Assembly (NCBI GenBank): GCA_046294735.1
Contig: JBKBKB010000002.1
Location: forward strand, 62,001 to 126,000
Direction: 5' to 3'
Origin: 34-65-8 sp046294735
Lineage (GTDB): Bacteria; Pseudomonadota; Alphaproteobacteria; Sphingomonadales; Sphingomonadaceae
Length of the DNA: 64,000 nucleotides
Shown: positions 49,659-57,962 of the stretch, piece by piece
How positions within the stretch are numbered: the stretch's first letter is position 1
How the letters are laid out: each line of letters starts with the position of its first letter
The notes under the pieces: model-generated
The model's database searches: none
What the model was told of the DNA's origin: nothing
Seen by the model: only the letters and a program-made list of their open reading frames with translations
Made by a program: the position numbers and the translations under genes

Positions 49659-50866
49659 TTGATCCGCGCTTCCAACTGCGCCGGAGCGCCGATCCCAGCC
49701 ATGTCCCACGGCTGGCCGAAGGCAGGGACAGCAAGCGGCCCGGGCTGCGCCTCGCTCAGCGATTGCCCCTGCAGCGTGAGGTTGAGCGACCAACCCGGCG
49801 CGTTGCCCGCTGCCCGCAGCGCCGGCGTATCGACGTCCTGCTGCAACCCGTCCCACAGGATCGGCGGAAGCGTGCCCCCGAAAGCGGCCAGCAGCATCGC
49901 GCCGCCGGGCAGGTCGGGATCGGTCGCGCCCATGTCGGTGACGTTGTCGGCAATTACCACCTCGCGCGGGTACGGGTTGTAGCGCTCGTCCTCATACTTC
50001 TGGCTATAGGCAATCACCATGAACGGCGCGGTCGGGTTGTCCTGCACCACATTGCCTTCAATCCAGACGTTCTCGTTCGCCATCACCATGATGCCGGTGC
50101 CGCGCGGCACCCCGGCCACGATATTGCCCGGCGGCGCAAAATTGGGGGTATTGTTGCCGGCGACGAGGTTATTCGTGATCAGCACGTTGCCTCCGCCCAT
50201 CACCGGCAGGTCTGGCAGGTCAAACACCAGGATCCCGCCGGTATTGCGGGTGACATAGTTCTGGGTCACCACGGCATCGCGGCTGTTCTCGATTTCGATC
50301 CCGGCGACATTGTCGGTGGCGACTGAATTGCGCACGGTAATCAGCCGCGACTGACCGACATAGATGCCCGCGTCCGACGCGCCCGAAACTTCCGAATGGC
50401 TCACCAGCACCCCGGTGCTTTCGACCGGATAGATGCCGTAAGCCCCGTTTTCCGCCTTCGGCCCCCCGGTCCAGGTCACGCGGATGCGGTGATAGACGAT
50501 CATGTCCGCGCCCTTCGACTTGATTCCGTCGCCCTTGGGATTCTCCAGCGCGAAATCGCGCAGGGTGACATTGTTGGAAGTGACCAGCAGCCCCTCGCCG
50601 GAGCCTTGCTGATCGGTGAAATCGAGCACGGTCAGCTGCGGCCCGGCTCCGCGCACGGTGACCCCGTTAACCGCGAGGCTGAGCCCGTCGGTGAGCGCGA
50701 ACCTGCCCGCGCCCAGCACGATCTCGTCGCCTGGCTCGGCCAGGATCAATGCTTCCTGCAGCCGCTCCTGCGCGCCCTCGCCCGGCTCGACCCTGTGCTC
50801 TGCTGCCGCCAGCGGAACGGCCAGCGCCGCCAGCGCGGCCGCACAGATCAGGTTAATCCTCGTCAT
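49655..50866 (-). CDS. Parallel beta-helix repeat protein (secreted)
   Basis: A 403-residue protein with signal peptide (LICAAALAALAVPLAAAE) and a right-handed beta-helix of the type seen in polysaccharide-active proteins, with turns such as VTLRDFALENPKGDGIKSKG, VSHSEVSGASDAGIYVGQS and AVVTQNYVTRNTGGILVF. It is probably TIGR03805 (from memory), always seen next to the diheme cytochrome. ATG 50866 begins the three-gene unit. Enzyme activity is possible but no catalytic set could be confirmed. Confidence 0.85.
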   Translation of the reverse strand: MTRINLICAAALAALAVPLAAAEHRVEPGEGAQERLQEALILAEPGDEIVLGAGRFALTDGLSLAVNGVTVRGAGPQLTVLDFTDQQGSGEGLLVTSNNVTLRDFALENPKGDGIKSKGADMIVYHRIRVTWTGGPKAENGAYGIYPVESTGVLVSHSEVSGASDAGIYVGQSRLITVRNSVATDNVAGIEIENSRDAVVTQNYVTRNTGGILVFDLPDLPVMGGGNVLITNNLVAGNNTPNFAPPGNIVAGVPRGTGIMVMANENVWIEGNVVQDNPTAPFMVIAYSQKYEDERYNPYPREVVIADNVTDMGATDPDLPGGAMLLAAFGGTLPPILWDGLQQDVDTPALRAAGNAPGWSLNLTLQGQSLSEAQPGPLAVPAFGQPWDMAGIGAPAQLEARIK

Positions 50867-50947
50867 GGCATTCCCTCCCTCTAGCCGCCATAGTGCGGCA
50901 AATCGGCGGCCCCGCCAAGAGGGCGCGCATCAGGACTCGGAGAACCC

Positions 50948-51364
50948 ATGCGAAGATCACTTGCGGCTGCCACTGCCCTGGCCATGCTGTGCCTTGCCAG
51001 CCCAGCGGCCGCGCAGGCGAACCCAATCGAGGGCAACTGGAAGGCTGATGACGGCAAATCGGTGATCCAGTTCTACCCCTGCGGCGCGCAGATGTGCGGC
51101 CGAATCGCCCGGTTCCTGGTGCCGGAGCCCGCAGGCGGCGCGCGCGATGGCAAGAACCCCGACAAGGCCTTGCGGGACCGCAAGCTGCTGGGCCTCAGGA
51201 TCTTCTGGAACCTTGCCCCGGCAGGCTCGCGATTCAAGGGCAAGGGCTACAGCCCCGAGGACGGGCGCAACTTCAACGCCGAGGTCTGGCGTGAGGGCAA
51301 TGTGCTGAAGGTGAAAGGTTGCGTTATGGTGATCTGCCGCACGGCCAGCTTCACCAAAGCCTAA
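50948..51364 (+). CDS. DUF2147 exported protein
   Basis: A 138-residue protein with signal peptide (LAAATALAMLCLASPAAAQ) then IEGNWKADDGKSVIQFYPCG, LLGLRIFWNL and the GRNFNAEVW and KVKGCVMVICRT segments typical of DUF2147, a secreted calycin-like family of unknown role. ATG 50948 is divergent from the beta-helix gene. Its stop overlaps that of the lipoprotein gene by 4 nt. Confidence 0.88.
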   Translation: MRRSLAAATALAMLCLASPAAAQANPIEGNWKADDGKSVIQFYPCGAQMCGRIARFLVPEPAGGARDGKNPDKALRDRKLLGLRIFWNLAPAGSRFKGKGYSPEDGRNFNAEVWREGNVLKVKGCVMVICRTASFTKA

Positions 51365-51678
51365 CCCAGCCCCACCGCGCATAGCGCGGCGGAACTGCTC
51401 GTCACCGTCAGCACTTCGGCATCGCCGACCCGCTGCACCCGTTCGACATAGCCCTTGAGCGTGGTGGGGCGCACCGACTCGCCCTTGCGGGCTTTCAGGC
51501 CTTCGAGCTTGCGCAATTGGCTGATGGTCAGCCGATCAACCATGCGCTGCGCCATGCAGGTGGAATTGCGCTCGCTCAGCCCCGCTTCGAGGAGCGCGCT
51601 TTTCACGCGACTCTCGGCAATTGTCTCGACACAGCCGGTCAGGGCCAGCACCGCGCAGGCGACGGTCAGAAGCCGCAT
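51361..51678 (-). CDS. Small lipoprotein downstream of pntB
   Basis: A 105-residue lipoprotein: signal with lipobox LTGC (Cys16), then a helical region (SRVKSALLEAGLSE; MVDRLTISQLRKLEGLK) and two further cysteines. No family recognised. ATG overlaps the pntB stop (TGATG), so it is cotranslated with pntB. It is the second lipoprotein in the transhydrogenase operon. Confidence 0.7.
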   Translation of the reverse strand: MRLLTVACAVLALTGCVETIAESRVKSALLEAGLSERNSTCMAQRMVDRLTISQLRKLEGLKARKGESVRPTTLKGYVERVQRVGDAEVLTVTSSSAALCAVGLG

Positions 51679-53189
51679 CAGTGCGACAGCGCCTTCACAA
51701 TGTCCTCGACCATCTTTTTGGCATCAGCCAGCAGCATCACCGTCTGGTTCATGTAGAACACGTCATTGTCGACACCGGCATAGCCGACACCCCCCATGCT
51801 CCGCTTGATGAAGAACACTTGCTTGGCCTTGTCGACGTCGAACACCGGCATACCGTAGATCGGGCTGGTCTTGTCGGTTTTGGCGGCCGGGTTGACCACG
51901 TCGTTTGCACCGATGATGAAGGCAACATCGGCCTGGGCGAACTCGCTGTTGATATCTTCCAGTTCGAACACTTCGTCATAGGGCACGTTGGCTTCGGCCA
52001 GCAGCACGTTCATGTGCCCCGGCATCCGCCCGGCCACCGGATGGATGGCATATTTGACCTCGACCCCGCGTGCTTTCAGTTGGTCGGCCATCTCCCGCAG
52101 CGCGTGCTGCGCCTGGGCCACTGCCATGCCGTAACCGGGGATGACGATGACCTTTTCCGCCTGTTCCAGCATAAACGCGGCATCGTCGGCGCTGCCCTGC
52201 TTGTAGGGGCGCTGCTCGCGCGCTTCCCCGCCGCTGGCGCTGGCATCCGCGCCAAAGCCGCCAGCAATCACGCTGATGAAGCTGCGGTTCATCGCCCGGC
52301 ACATGATGTAGCTGAGGATCGCGCCCGAACTGCCGACGAGTGCCCCGGTGATGATCATCGCGCTGTTGCCCAGTGTGAAGCCCATCGCCGCTGCTGCCCA
52401 GCCGGAATAGGAGTTCAACATCGAGACCACCACCGGCATGTCCGCCCCACCAATCGGGATGATCAGCAAGAAGCCGATGGCGAAGGCCAGCACCGTCACC
52501 GCGACGATCAGCGGCAGGGTCTCGGTCGGCGCCGCCATGGCGAACAGGCCGGTCAGCACGATGATCGCGACCAGCGTGCCGAGGTTGATCACGTGTCGCG
52601 CGGGCAACAGGATCGGCGATCCGCTCATCTTGCCCGACAGCTTCAGGAAGGCGATGACCGAGCCGGAGAAGGTTATCGCCCCGATGGCAATGCCCAGCCC
52701 CATCTCGATCTTGCTGACCGCGCCAATCCCGCCGTCCGGCGTCATGAGTCCGAACGCTTCCGGGTTGAGATAGGCAGCCCAGCCGACCAGCACGGCCGCG
52801 AGGCCGACGAGGCTGTGAAACGCCGCGACCAGTTCGGGCATCTGGGTCATGGCAATGCGGCGGGCAACGATCAGGCCGAATGCGCCGCCGACGAAGATCG
52901 CCAGCCCAATTTCGGCGATATTGGCAATGTCATGCGTAACCAGCGTGGTGACCATGGCAATCAGCATCCCGGCCATGCCCAAGCGGTTGCCGGTCCGGCT
53001 GGTCGAGGGGCTGGAAAGCCCGCGCAACGCGAGGATGAAGAACACGCCCGCGACGAGGTAGGCGAGCATGGCCCAGGCGGGCGTTCCGGCATCGCCGGTG
53101 GCGGCGAAAGCCGGGGTCGCAAAAAACAGACCCGTCACCCCTGCACAGGCTAGGGCTACGCCTTTCGATGTCTGGCCGAAGGAGAACAT
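51678..53189 (-). CDS. pntB: NAD(P) transhydrogenase subunit beta
   Basis: A 503-residue membrane subunit that holds most of the proton channel and the NADP(H) domain. Membrane helices fill residues about 10-290; the C-terminal domain has VIVIPGYGMAVAQAQ (NADP site), AGRMPGHMNVLLAEANVPYDE and VVNPAAKTDKTSPIYGMP. An extra signal-like hydrophobic N-terminus (ALACAGVTGLFFATPAFA) precedes the usual first helix. ATG 53189 overlaps the pntAb stop (TGATG). Confidence 0.95.
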   Translation of the reverse strand: MFSFGQTSKGVALACAGVTGLFFATPAFAATGDAGTPAWAMLAYLVAGVFFILALRGLSSPSTSRTGNRLGMAGMLIAMVTTLVTHDIANIAEIGLAIFVGGAFGLIVARRIAMTQMPELVAAFHSLVGLAAVLVGWAAYLNPEAFGLMTPDGGIGAVSKIEMGLGIAIGAITFSGSVIAFLKLSGKMSGSPILLPARHVINLGTLVAIIVLTGLFAMAAPTETLPLIVAVTVLAFAIGFLLIIPIGGADMPVVVSMLNSYSGWAAAAMGFTLGNSAMIITGALVGSSGAILSYIMCRAMNRSFISVIAGGFGADASASGGEAREQRPYKQGSADDAAFMLEQAEKVIVIPGYGMAVAQAQHALREMADQLKARGVEVKYAIHPVAGRMPGHMNVLLAEANVPYDEVFELEDINSEFAQADVAFIIGANDVVNPAAKTDKTSPIYGMPVFDVDKAKQVFFIKRSMGGVGYAGVDNDVFYMNQTVMLLADAKKMVEDIVKALSH

Positions 53190-53473
53190 CACTTCTTCTC
53201 CTTCTTCTTGTACATCGCCAGCATCCGCTCGGTTACCGCGAAGCCACCGAAGATGTTGACGCTTGCCAGCACCACGCCAAGCAGCCCGAGCCACTTGGCT
53301 GCCTCGCTCCCCGCTTCCGCCGCCGCAATCAGCGCGCCGACGATAATGACGCTGGAGATCGCATTGGTCACCGCCATCAGCGGCGTGTGCAACGCCGGGG
53401 TGACTGACCAGACGACGTAATAGCCGACAAAGCACGCCAGCACGAAGATCGACAGAATAGCGATAAAATCCAC
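53189..53473 (-). CDS. pntAb: NAD(P) transhydrogenase subunit alpha, membrane part (PntAb/PntA2)
   Basis: A 94-residue membrane protein with three helices, the membrane part of the alpha subunit, split from domain I as in alphaproteobacteria. FIAILSIFVLACFVGYYVVWSV and THTPLMAVTNAISSVIIVG-like ALHTPLMAVTNAISSVIIVG are typical. ATG 53473 is 4 nt after the unknown lipoprotein gene and its stop overlaps pntB. Confidence 0.95.
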   Translation of the reverse strand: MDFIAILSIFVLACFVGYYVVWSVTPALHTPLMAVTNAISSVIIVGALIAAAEAGSEAAKWLGLLGVVLASVNIFGGFAVTERMLAMYKKKEKK

Positions 53474-53477
53474 TTAA

Positions 53478-54323
53478 TCAGCCCCCTTGCAGCCCGGCCA
53501 TATTCTTCATCTGCGCGAGTTGGTTGCGCACTACGCGTTCCATTTCGGTGATCCGCGCCTCGATACCGGGCTGATCGGGATGCGGGCAATCGATGTCGAT
53601 CAGCGAAAAACGATGCTCCTGATCGCCGCGCACCACCATCAGATCAACCGCGTGGCGGGTGCCGCGCATCGCATCGTGATGATCGTTTGCCTCTTTCAGC
53701 AACAGGTCAAGCCGGGCCTGCAAAACGGGTTGACTGGTGATGGTGCAGACAGGAGCCAACACGTTCACCAAAATATTGGCGTGGGCGCGATAGGCCGCGC
53801 CCTCGATTGCCTCCGCCTCGCCATAGCCAATCGGTTCGCCATACTTGCCCTCTTCGGACTGGGCGGCAAAGCGCGCTGTCAGATCGCGCAGACGTTCCAG
53901 CGACTGGGCAAACAATTGCTCGCGCACTTCGACAGTGGCGGCGGCCAAACTTTCATCAACTTTGCCGCAGCGCACCCGCTGCAAGCTGCGGTCATAGGCA
54001 AGATCGGCCTCGGCAATGGCAAAATCCACTGCCAGTACGCTGCGCGTGATGCGCTGGCGATAGGTTTCCAACTGCGCGTCCAGCGCGGCCAGCCGGGCCA
54101 GCAATTCAGGCTGCTTCGTGACCGGACAGCTGTGTTTTGTATATACCAGCGTTTGCGTCACCGCAGAGCGATATTCGCCGCCCTCGATGGCATCCGAAAT
54201 GGTGTAGCGCATGTGCTGATCGGCCTGCGGCTGCGGGCTGCAAGCAGCCAGCGGCGAACTGGCCATCGCCAGCGCGACAAGGCCGGTCAAGGCGCCAGAA
54301 AACAGCAGACGCAGCCCTGTCAC
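53478..54323 (-). CDS. Unknown lipoprotein with two copies of a cysteine-paired domain
   Basis: A 281-residue lipoprotein (lipobox LAAC, Cys28) inserted between pntAa and pntAb. It consists of two units of about 105 residues, 46-150 and 173-277, that align without gaps at an offset of 127 residues: IEG at 46/173, Cys at 66/193, QP at 71/198, ARL at 76/203, AVD at 98/225, Cys at 119/246. Each unit should have one disulfide in the periplasm. No family recognised. GTG 54323 overlaps the pntAa stop (GTGA). Confidence 0.75.
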   Translation of the reverse strand: MTGLRLLFSGALTGLVALAMASSPLAACSPQPQADQHMRYTISDAIEGGEYRSAVTQTLVYTKHSCPVTKQPELLARLAALDAQLETYRQRITRSVLAVDFAIAEADLAYDRSLQRVRCGKVDESLAAATVEVREQLFAQSLERLRDLTARFAAQSEEGKYGEPIGYGEAEAIEGAAYRAHANILVNVLAPVCTITSQPVLQARLDLLLKEANDHHDAMRGTRHAVDLMVVRGDQEHRFSLIDIDCPHPDQPGIEARITEMERVVRNQLAQMKNMAGLQGG

Positions 54324-55441
54324 CCCGGCAATCTTTCATGCACAACTGCCCCGCCCTGCGTCAGCCGCACCGCATCGCCAATTTCATCGTCGAGCACGGG
54401 CCGCCCCGTTTCCTTGTCCCAGAACGCGAAGAGAAAGTTGTAGAGGTTGCGCGCGAACAACGCCGAAGCATCTGCTGCCATGTGTGCGGGCGTGTTGGAA
54501 TAGCCCATCAGCTTGACCCCGTGCCGTTCGACCACCTGGTCCGCCACCGAGCCTTCGACATTGCCGCCCTGCGCCACGGCAAGATCGAAAATCACGCTGC
54601 CCGGCTTCATCGACGCGATCTGTGCGTCGGTAATCAGGCGCGGGGCCGCGCGGCCCGGGATCAGGGCCGTGGTGATGACGATGTCCTGCTTGGCGATGTG
54701 CCCGGAAACCAGTTCAGCTTGCGCAGCCTGATATTCCGCGCTCATTTCGGTGGCATAGCCGCCCGCGCCTTCGCCTTCGATCCCGGCAACGTTCTCTACG
54801 AAGATCGGCTTGGCGCCGAGCGACTGGATCTGTTCTCGGGTTGCGCTGCGCACATCGGTGGCGGAAACCTGCGCGCCAAGGCGCCGCGCCGTGGCAATCG
54901 CCTGCAGCCCGGCCACGCCCACACCCATGATGAACACCCGGGCCGCCTGAACCGTGCCAGCCGCAGTCATCATCATCGGGAAGGCACGGCGGTATTCATC
55001 CGCCGCCGCGATGACCGCCTTGTATCCGGCGAGGTTGGACTGGCTGGACAGCACGTCCATGCTCTGCGCGCGGGTGATACGCGGCATGAACTCCATGGCC
55101 AGCGCTTCGAAGCCGGCCTTGGCATAGGCCTCCACCCGCTGCTTCTGCCCGAACGGATCGAAGGTCGCAGCCACCCATGCGCCCGATGCCGCTCCGGCCA
55201 GCAAAACCGGGTCTGGTGCCTGGACGCCGAGCACGATGTCCGCGCCTTTGACCGCTGCCGCAGCCGGGCCGACTTCCGCCCCCGCCTCGCGAAAGGCCTC
55301 GTCCGTGATCGAGGCACTGGCGCCTGCGCCTTCCTCCACCGCCACGGCCGCGCCCAGCGCAATGAACTTCTTCACCGTTTCCGGCGTGGCGGCAACGCGG
55401 GTCTCTCCGGACGCGCGTTCTTTCAGGATGGCGAGGCGCAA
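54320..55441 (-). CDS. pntAa: NAD(P) transhydrogenase subunit alpha, soluble part (PntAa/PntA1)
   Basis: A 373-residue cytoplasmic NAD(H)-binding domain I of the transhydrogenase, related to alanine dehydrogenase. LAILKERASGETRVAATPETVKKF begins the fold and the NAD site is MGVGVAGLQAIATARRLGA. It transfers hydride from NADH to NADP+ using the proton gradient. The start is likely TTG 55441, since family proteins open MKIAVLKERA; TTG 55477 is an alternative 12 codons upstream. Its stop overlaps the unknown lipoprotein start. Confidence 0.93.
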   Translation of the reverse strand: MRLAILKERASGETRVAATPETVKKFIALGAAVAVEEGAGASASITDEAFREAGAEVGPAAAAVKGADIVLGVQAPDPVLLAGAASGAWVAATFDPFGQKQRVEAYAKAGFEALAMEFMPRITRAQSMDVLSSQSNLAGYKAVIAAADEYRRAFPMMMTAAGTVQAARVFIMGVGVAGLQAIATARRLGAQVSATDVRSATREQIQSLGAKPIFVENVAGIEGEGAGGYATEMSAEYQAAQAELVSGHIAKQDIVITTALIPGRAAPRLITDAQIASMKPGSVIFDLAVAQGGNVEGSVADQVVERHGVKLMGYSNTPAHMAADASALFARNLYNFLFAFWDKETGRPVLDDEIGDAVRLTQGGAVVHERLPG

Positions 55442-55451
55442 GCGGCGGCGC

Positions 55452-55577
55452 TCAGGTCGCGATGATCGTGACGACAATGGCGGTGATCGCCGCCACCAGC
55501 GGCACGGACCACTTCAGCAGGCCAATGAACCCTTCGTAGGTCTTTTCTGCTGCCTTGATGTCGTTGCCGGATGCCAT
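55452..55577 (-). CDS. aa3-type cytochrome c oxidase subunit IV-like small protein
   Basis: A 41-residue protein with one membrane helix: soluble start MASGNDIKAAEKTYEGFIG, then LLKWSVPLVAAITAIVVTII. It resembles the alphaproteobacterial subunit IV (COX4_pro_2). ATG 55575-55577. It stands 10 nt upstream of the pntAa start. Such genes commonly precede pntAa in sphingomonads although the oxidase subunits I-III are elsewhere. Confidence 0.8.
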   Translation of the reverse strand: MASGNDIKAAEKTYEGFIGLLKWSVPLVAAITAIVVTIIAT

Positions 55578-55738
55578 GGAAATACCCTGTGTAATGGAAA
55601 TGCTCCGTTAGGCTCTATCGCGGGGCCAGTCCGCCTTCAAGCCCATGGCGACTATCAACAGCCTTAAGCGGAACTTTACCCATCACGGTTACTGCATTTG
55701 CTCCGCTCCGGAAGAGCCAGAACGTGGCTAGGGAATCG

Positions 55739-57157
55739 ATGGCAACCGACGAATCGCGCCTGCTGATGCTGATCGACGATGAACCGGCGCAGAGTCGGCT
55801 CATCACCGTTCTCGCCGCGCGGGAGGGTTGGCGCACGCTGGTGGTGAAGGATTCGGAAACCGCCATCGCTACGCTCGGCACCCGTCAGGGGATGCAGCTT
55901 TCGGCCATCATCCTCGACCAGTGGGTTCCGGGCGACGATGCCTGCGAACTGATCCGCGAACTCAAGCAGCGTCGCCCCGCCATGCCGATCCTGATGCTGA
56001 CCACCAGCGCCAGTCCGCTGCTGGCCGTGGAGGCCATGCGCGCAGGGGCGACCGATTACCTCGTCAAGCCGGTCGCCCCTGACCGGCTGATGCAGGCGCT
56101 GCGCAGCGCGACCCGGTTGGAGGCTCCGCGCGACGAGCTCCAGCCTCTGACCGAGAAGTTTGACACCACGCCCGATTTCGATGCCATGGTCGGCAATGCT
56201 CCTGCATTCCGCACCGCGCTGGCCAAGGCGGCCAAGGCCGCCCGCGGGCACGGCCATGTCCTGATCCAGGGCGAAAACGGCACCGGCAAGGACATGCTGC
56301 TGCGCGCCATGCAGGCCGCCAGCCCGCGGGTCCGTGCGCCGGTGCGCTTCGTCAATGTGCGCGGTGTTCCCGCCAACTCGGTCGAATCGCTGCTGTTCGG
56401 GCACGAGCCGGGTGCATTTCCCGGCGCGTTCGACCGCCAGATCGGAGCGCTGCAGCATTGCGACGGCGGCACCCTGGTGCTCGACGAGGTCGACCGCTTG
56501 CCCGAAGCGGTGCAGGAGAAGCTGGCGGTCGCGCTGGAGACCGGCGTGGTCCGCCCGATCGGTGCGCATCACGGCTACAAAGTTGACGTCCGCGTTCTGA
56601 GTGCCACCAACCTCCCGCTCGGCGCGCTGGAAGATGCCGGCTTCTTCCATCCTCACCTCCTCGCCCAAGTGGCACCGACACGGATAGCACTGCCGCCCTT
56701 GCGCGAGCGAACCAGCGACATCCCTGCGCTCGCCCGACACTTCCTCGCCCGGATCGGCGAACAGCCGGGCCTGCGCGAGGTGACCATATCTGACAGCGCA
56801 CTGGCCATGCTGGGCGCCTATTCCTGGCCCGGCAACGTGCGCCAGCTCCAGGCGGTGCTGTTCCGGGCGGCGGTGTTCTGCGAAGGCGAAGTGCTGACCT
56901 CCGACTGCTTCCCCCAGCTGGCCACGCTGGTCGGCGAGGACCACGAGAGCGCCAGTCCGATGCAGCAGGGTGTGGGCGTGATGCTCTATTCCGAAGACGG
57001 CAACCTGCGCCCGCTGGAAGAGATCGAGGCCGACGTGATCCGCCTCGCCATCGGGCACTACCGCGGCCGGATGACCGAAGTTGCCCGTCGCCTCGGGATC
57101 GGCCGCTCGACCCTCTACCGCAAGCTCGCCGATCTGGGGATCGACAACGTCGCCTGA
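55739..57157 (+). CDS. Sigma-54-type response regulator with altered GAFTGA motif
   Basis: A 472-residue protein with receiver (Asp60 in LDQWVPGDD; LVKPV), AAA+ domain (Walker A GENGTGKD at about 178-185; Walker B TLVLDEVD at about 245-252; RERTSDIP arginine finger region) and a Fis-type HTH (RMTEVARRLGIGRSTLYRKL). The sigma-54 contact loop is GAFPGA (225-230) instead of GAFTGA. Receiver and ATPase motifs are otherwise intact. ATG 55739 follows TAGGGAA. It is divergent from the pnt operon. Confidence 0.88.
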   Translation: MATDESRLLMLIDDEPAQSRLITVLAAREGWRTLVVKDSETAIATLGTRQGMQLSAIILDQWVPGDDACELIRELKQRRPAMPILMLTTSASPLLAVEAMRAGATDYLVKPVAPDRLMQALRSATRLEAPRDELQPLTEKFDTTPDFDAMVGNAPAFRTALAKAAKAARGHGHVLIQGENGTGKDMLLRAMQAASPRVRAPVRFVNVRGVPANSVESLLFGHEPGAFPGAFDRQIGALQHCDGGTLVLDEVDRLPEAVQEKLAVALETGVVRPIGAHHGYKVDVRVLSATNLPLGALEDAGFFHPHLLAQVAPTRIALPPLRERTSDIPALARHFLARIGEQPGLREVTISDSALAMLGAYSWPGNVRQLQAVLFRAAVFCEGEVLTSDCFPQLATLVGEDHESASPMQQGVGVMLYSEDGNLRPLEEIEADVIRLAIGHYRGRMTEVARRLGIGRSTLYRKLADLGIDNVA

Positions 57158-57200
57158 CGGCGTGCTTGATGGCGCGGGCCGCCCCGGCTAGGCGCGGCGC

Positions 57201-57962
57201 ATGACCAATCCCCTCGACTTCTCCGGCCGCACCGCGCTTGTCACCGGCGCCGCATCCGGCCTTGGTGCGGCCTGCGCCCGCTGGCTTGACCGGCATGGCG
57301 CTGCGCACCTGGTGCTGGTCGACACCGACGCCGACGGCCTGGCCGCGCTTGACCTCGGATGCTCTGCCGACCGGGTCACCGGCAGCGTCGCCGACCCTGA
57401 CCTGTGGGCCCGGCTTGAAGCCGGATGGGACCGGCTCAATCACGCCGTCGTCAACGCCGGCATTGGCGGCAGTGGCCAGATCGCGGACCTTACCCTGGAC
57501 GAGTGGCGCCGGGTGATGAGCGTCAATTGTGACGGCGCCTTCCTCACCCTCGCTGCAGCCCTGCGCGCTATGCGCAAGACCGGCGGCGGCAGCGCGGTCG
57601 TTACCGCTTCAGTCACCGGGATCAAGCCCGTTCCCGGGATCGGCCCCTATGGCGTAGCCAAGGCGGGCGTCGCCCACATGGCCCGCATCGCTGCGGCGGA
57701 GAACGCGCAGCACGGCATCCGCGTCAACGCCATCGCCCCCGGCGGCATCGACACCGCCATCTGGGACAGCGGCGACCAGTTTCGCGAGGCTGTCGCCGCG
57801 CATGGCCGTGAGGCCACGCTCAAGGCCATGGCCGCCACCACCCCGCGCGGCCAGTTCGCCACCCCTGACGAGATCGCGGGCGAGATCGGCTTTCTCCTCA
57901 GCGACATGGCCGCCAACGTGACCGGCCATGTCTGGGTCAGCGATGGAGGCTACTCCTTCTAG
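57201..57962 (+). CDS. SDR family oxidoreductase
   Basis: A 253-residue short-chain dehydrogenase: GASGLGAACARWL-type cofactor motif (TGAASGLGAACARWL), NAGIGGSG, catalytic Ser in VTASVTGIKP, YGVAKAG (Tyr and Lys) and NAIAPGGIDT. Substrate not deducible. ATG 57201. It ends convergent with folP by a 4-nt overlap. Confidence 0.93.
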   Translation: MTNPLDFSGRTALVTGAASGLGAACARWLDRHGAAHLVLVDTDADGLAALDLGCSADRVTGSVADPDLWARLEAGWDRLNHAVVNAGIGGSGQIADLTLDEWRRVMSVNCDGAFLTLAAALRAMRKTGGGSAVVTASVTGIKPVPGIGPYGVAKAGVAHMARIAAAENAQHGIRVNAIAPGGIDTAIWDSGDQFREAVAAHGREATLKAMAATTPRGQFATPDEIAGEIGFLLSDMAANVTGHVWVSDGGYSF

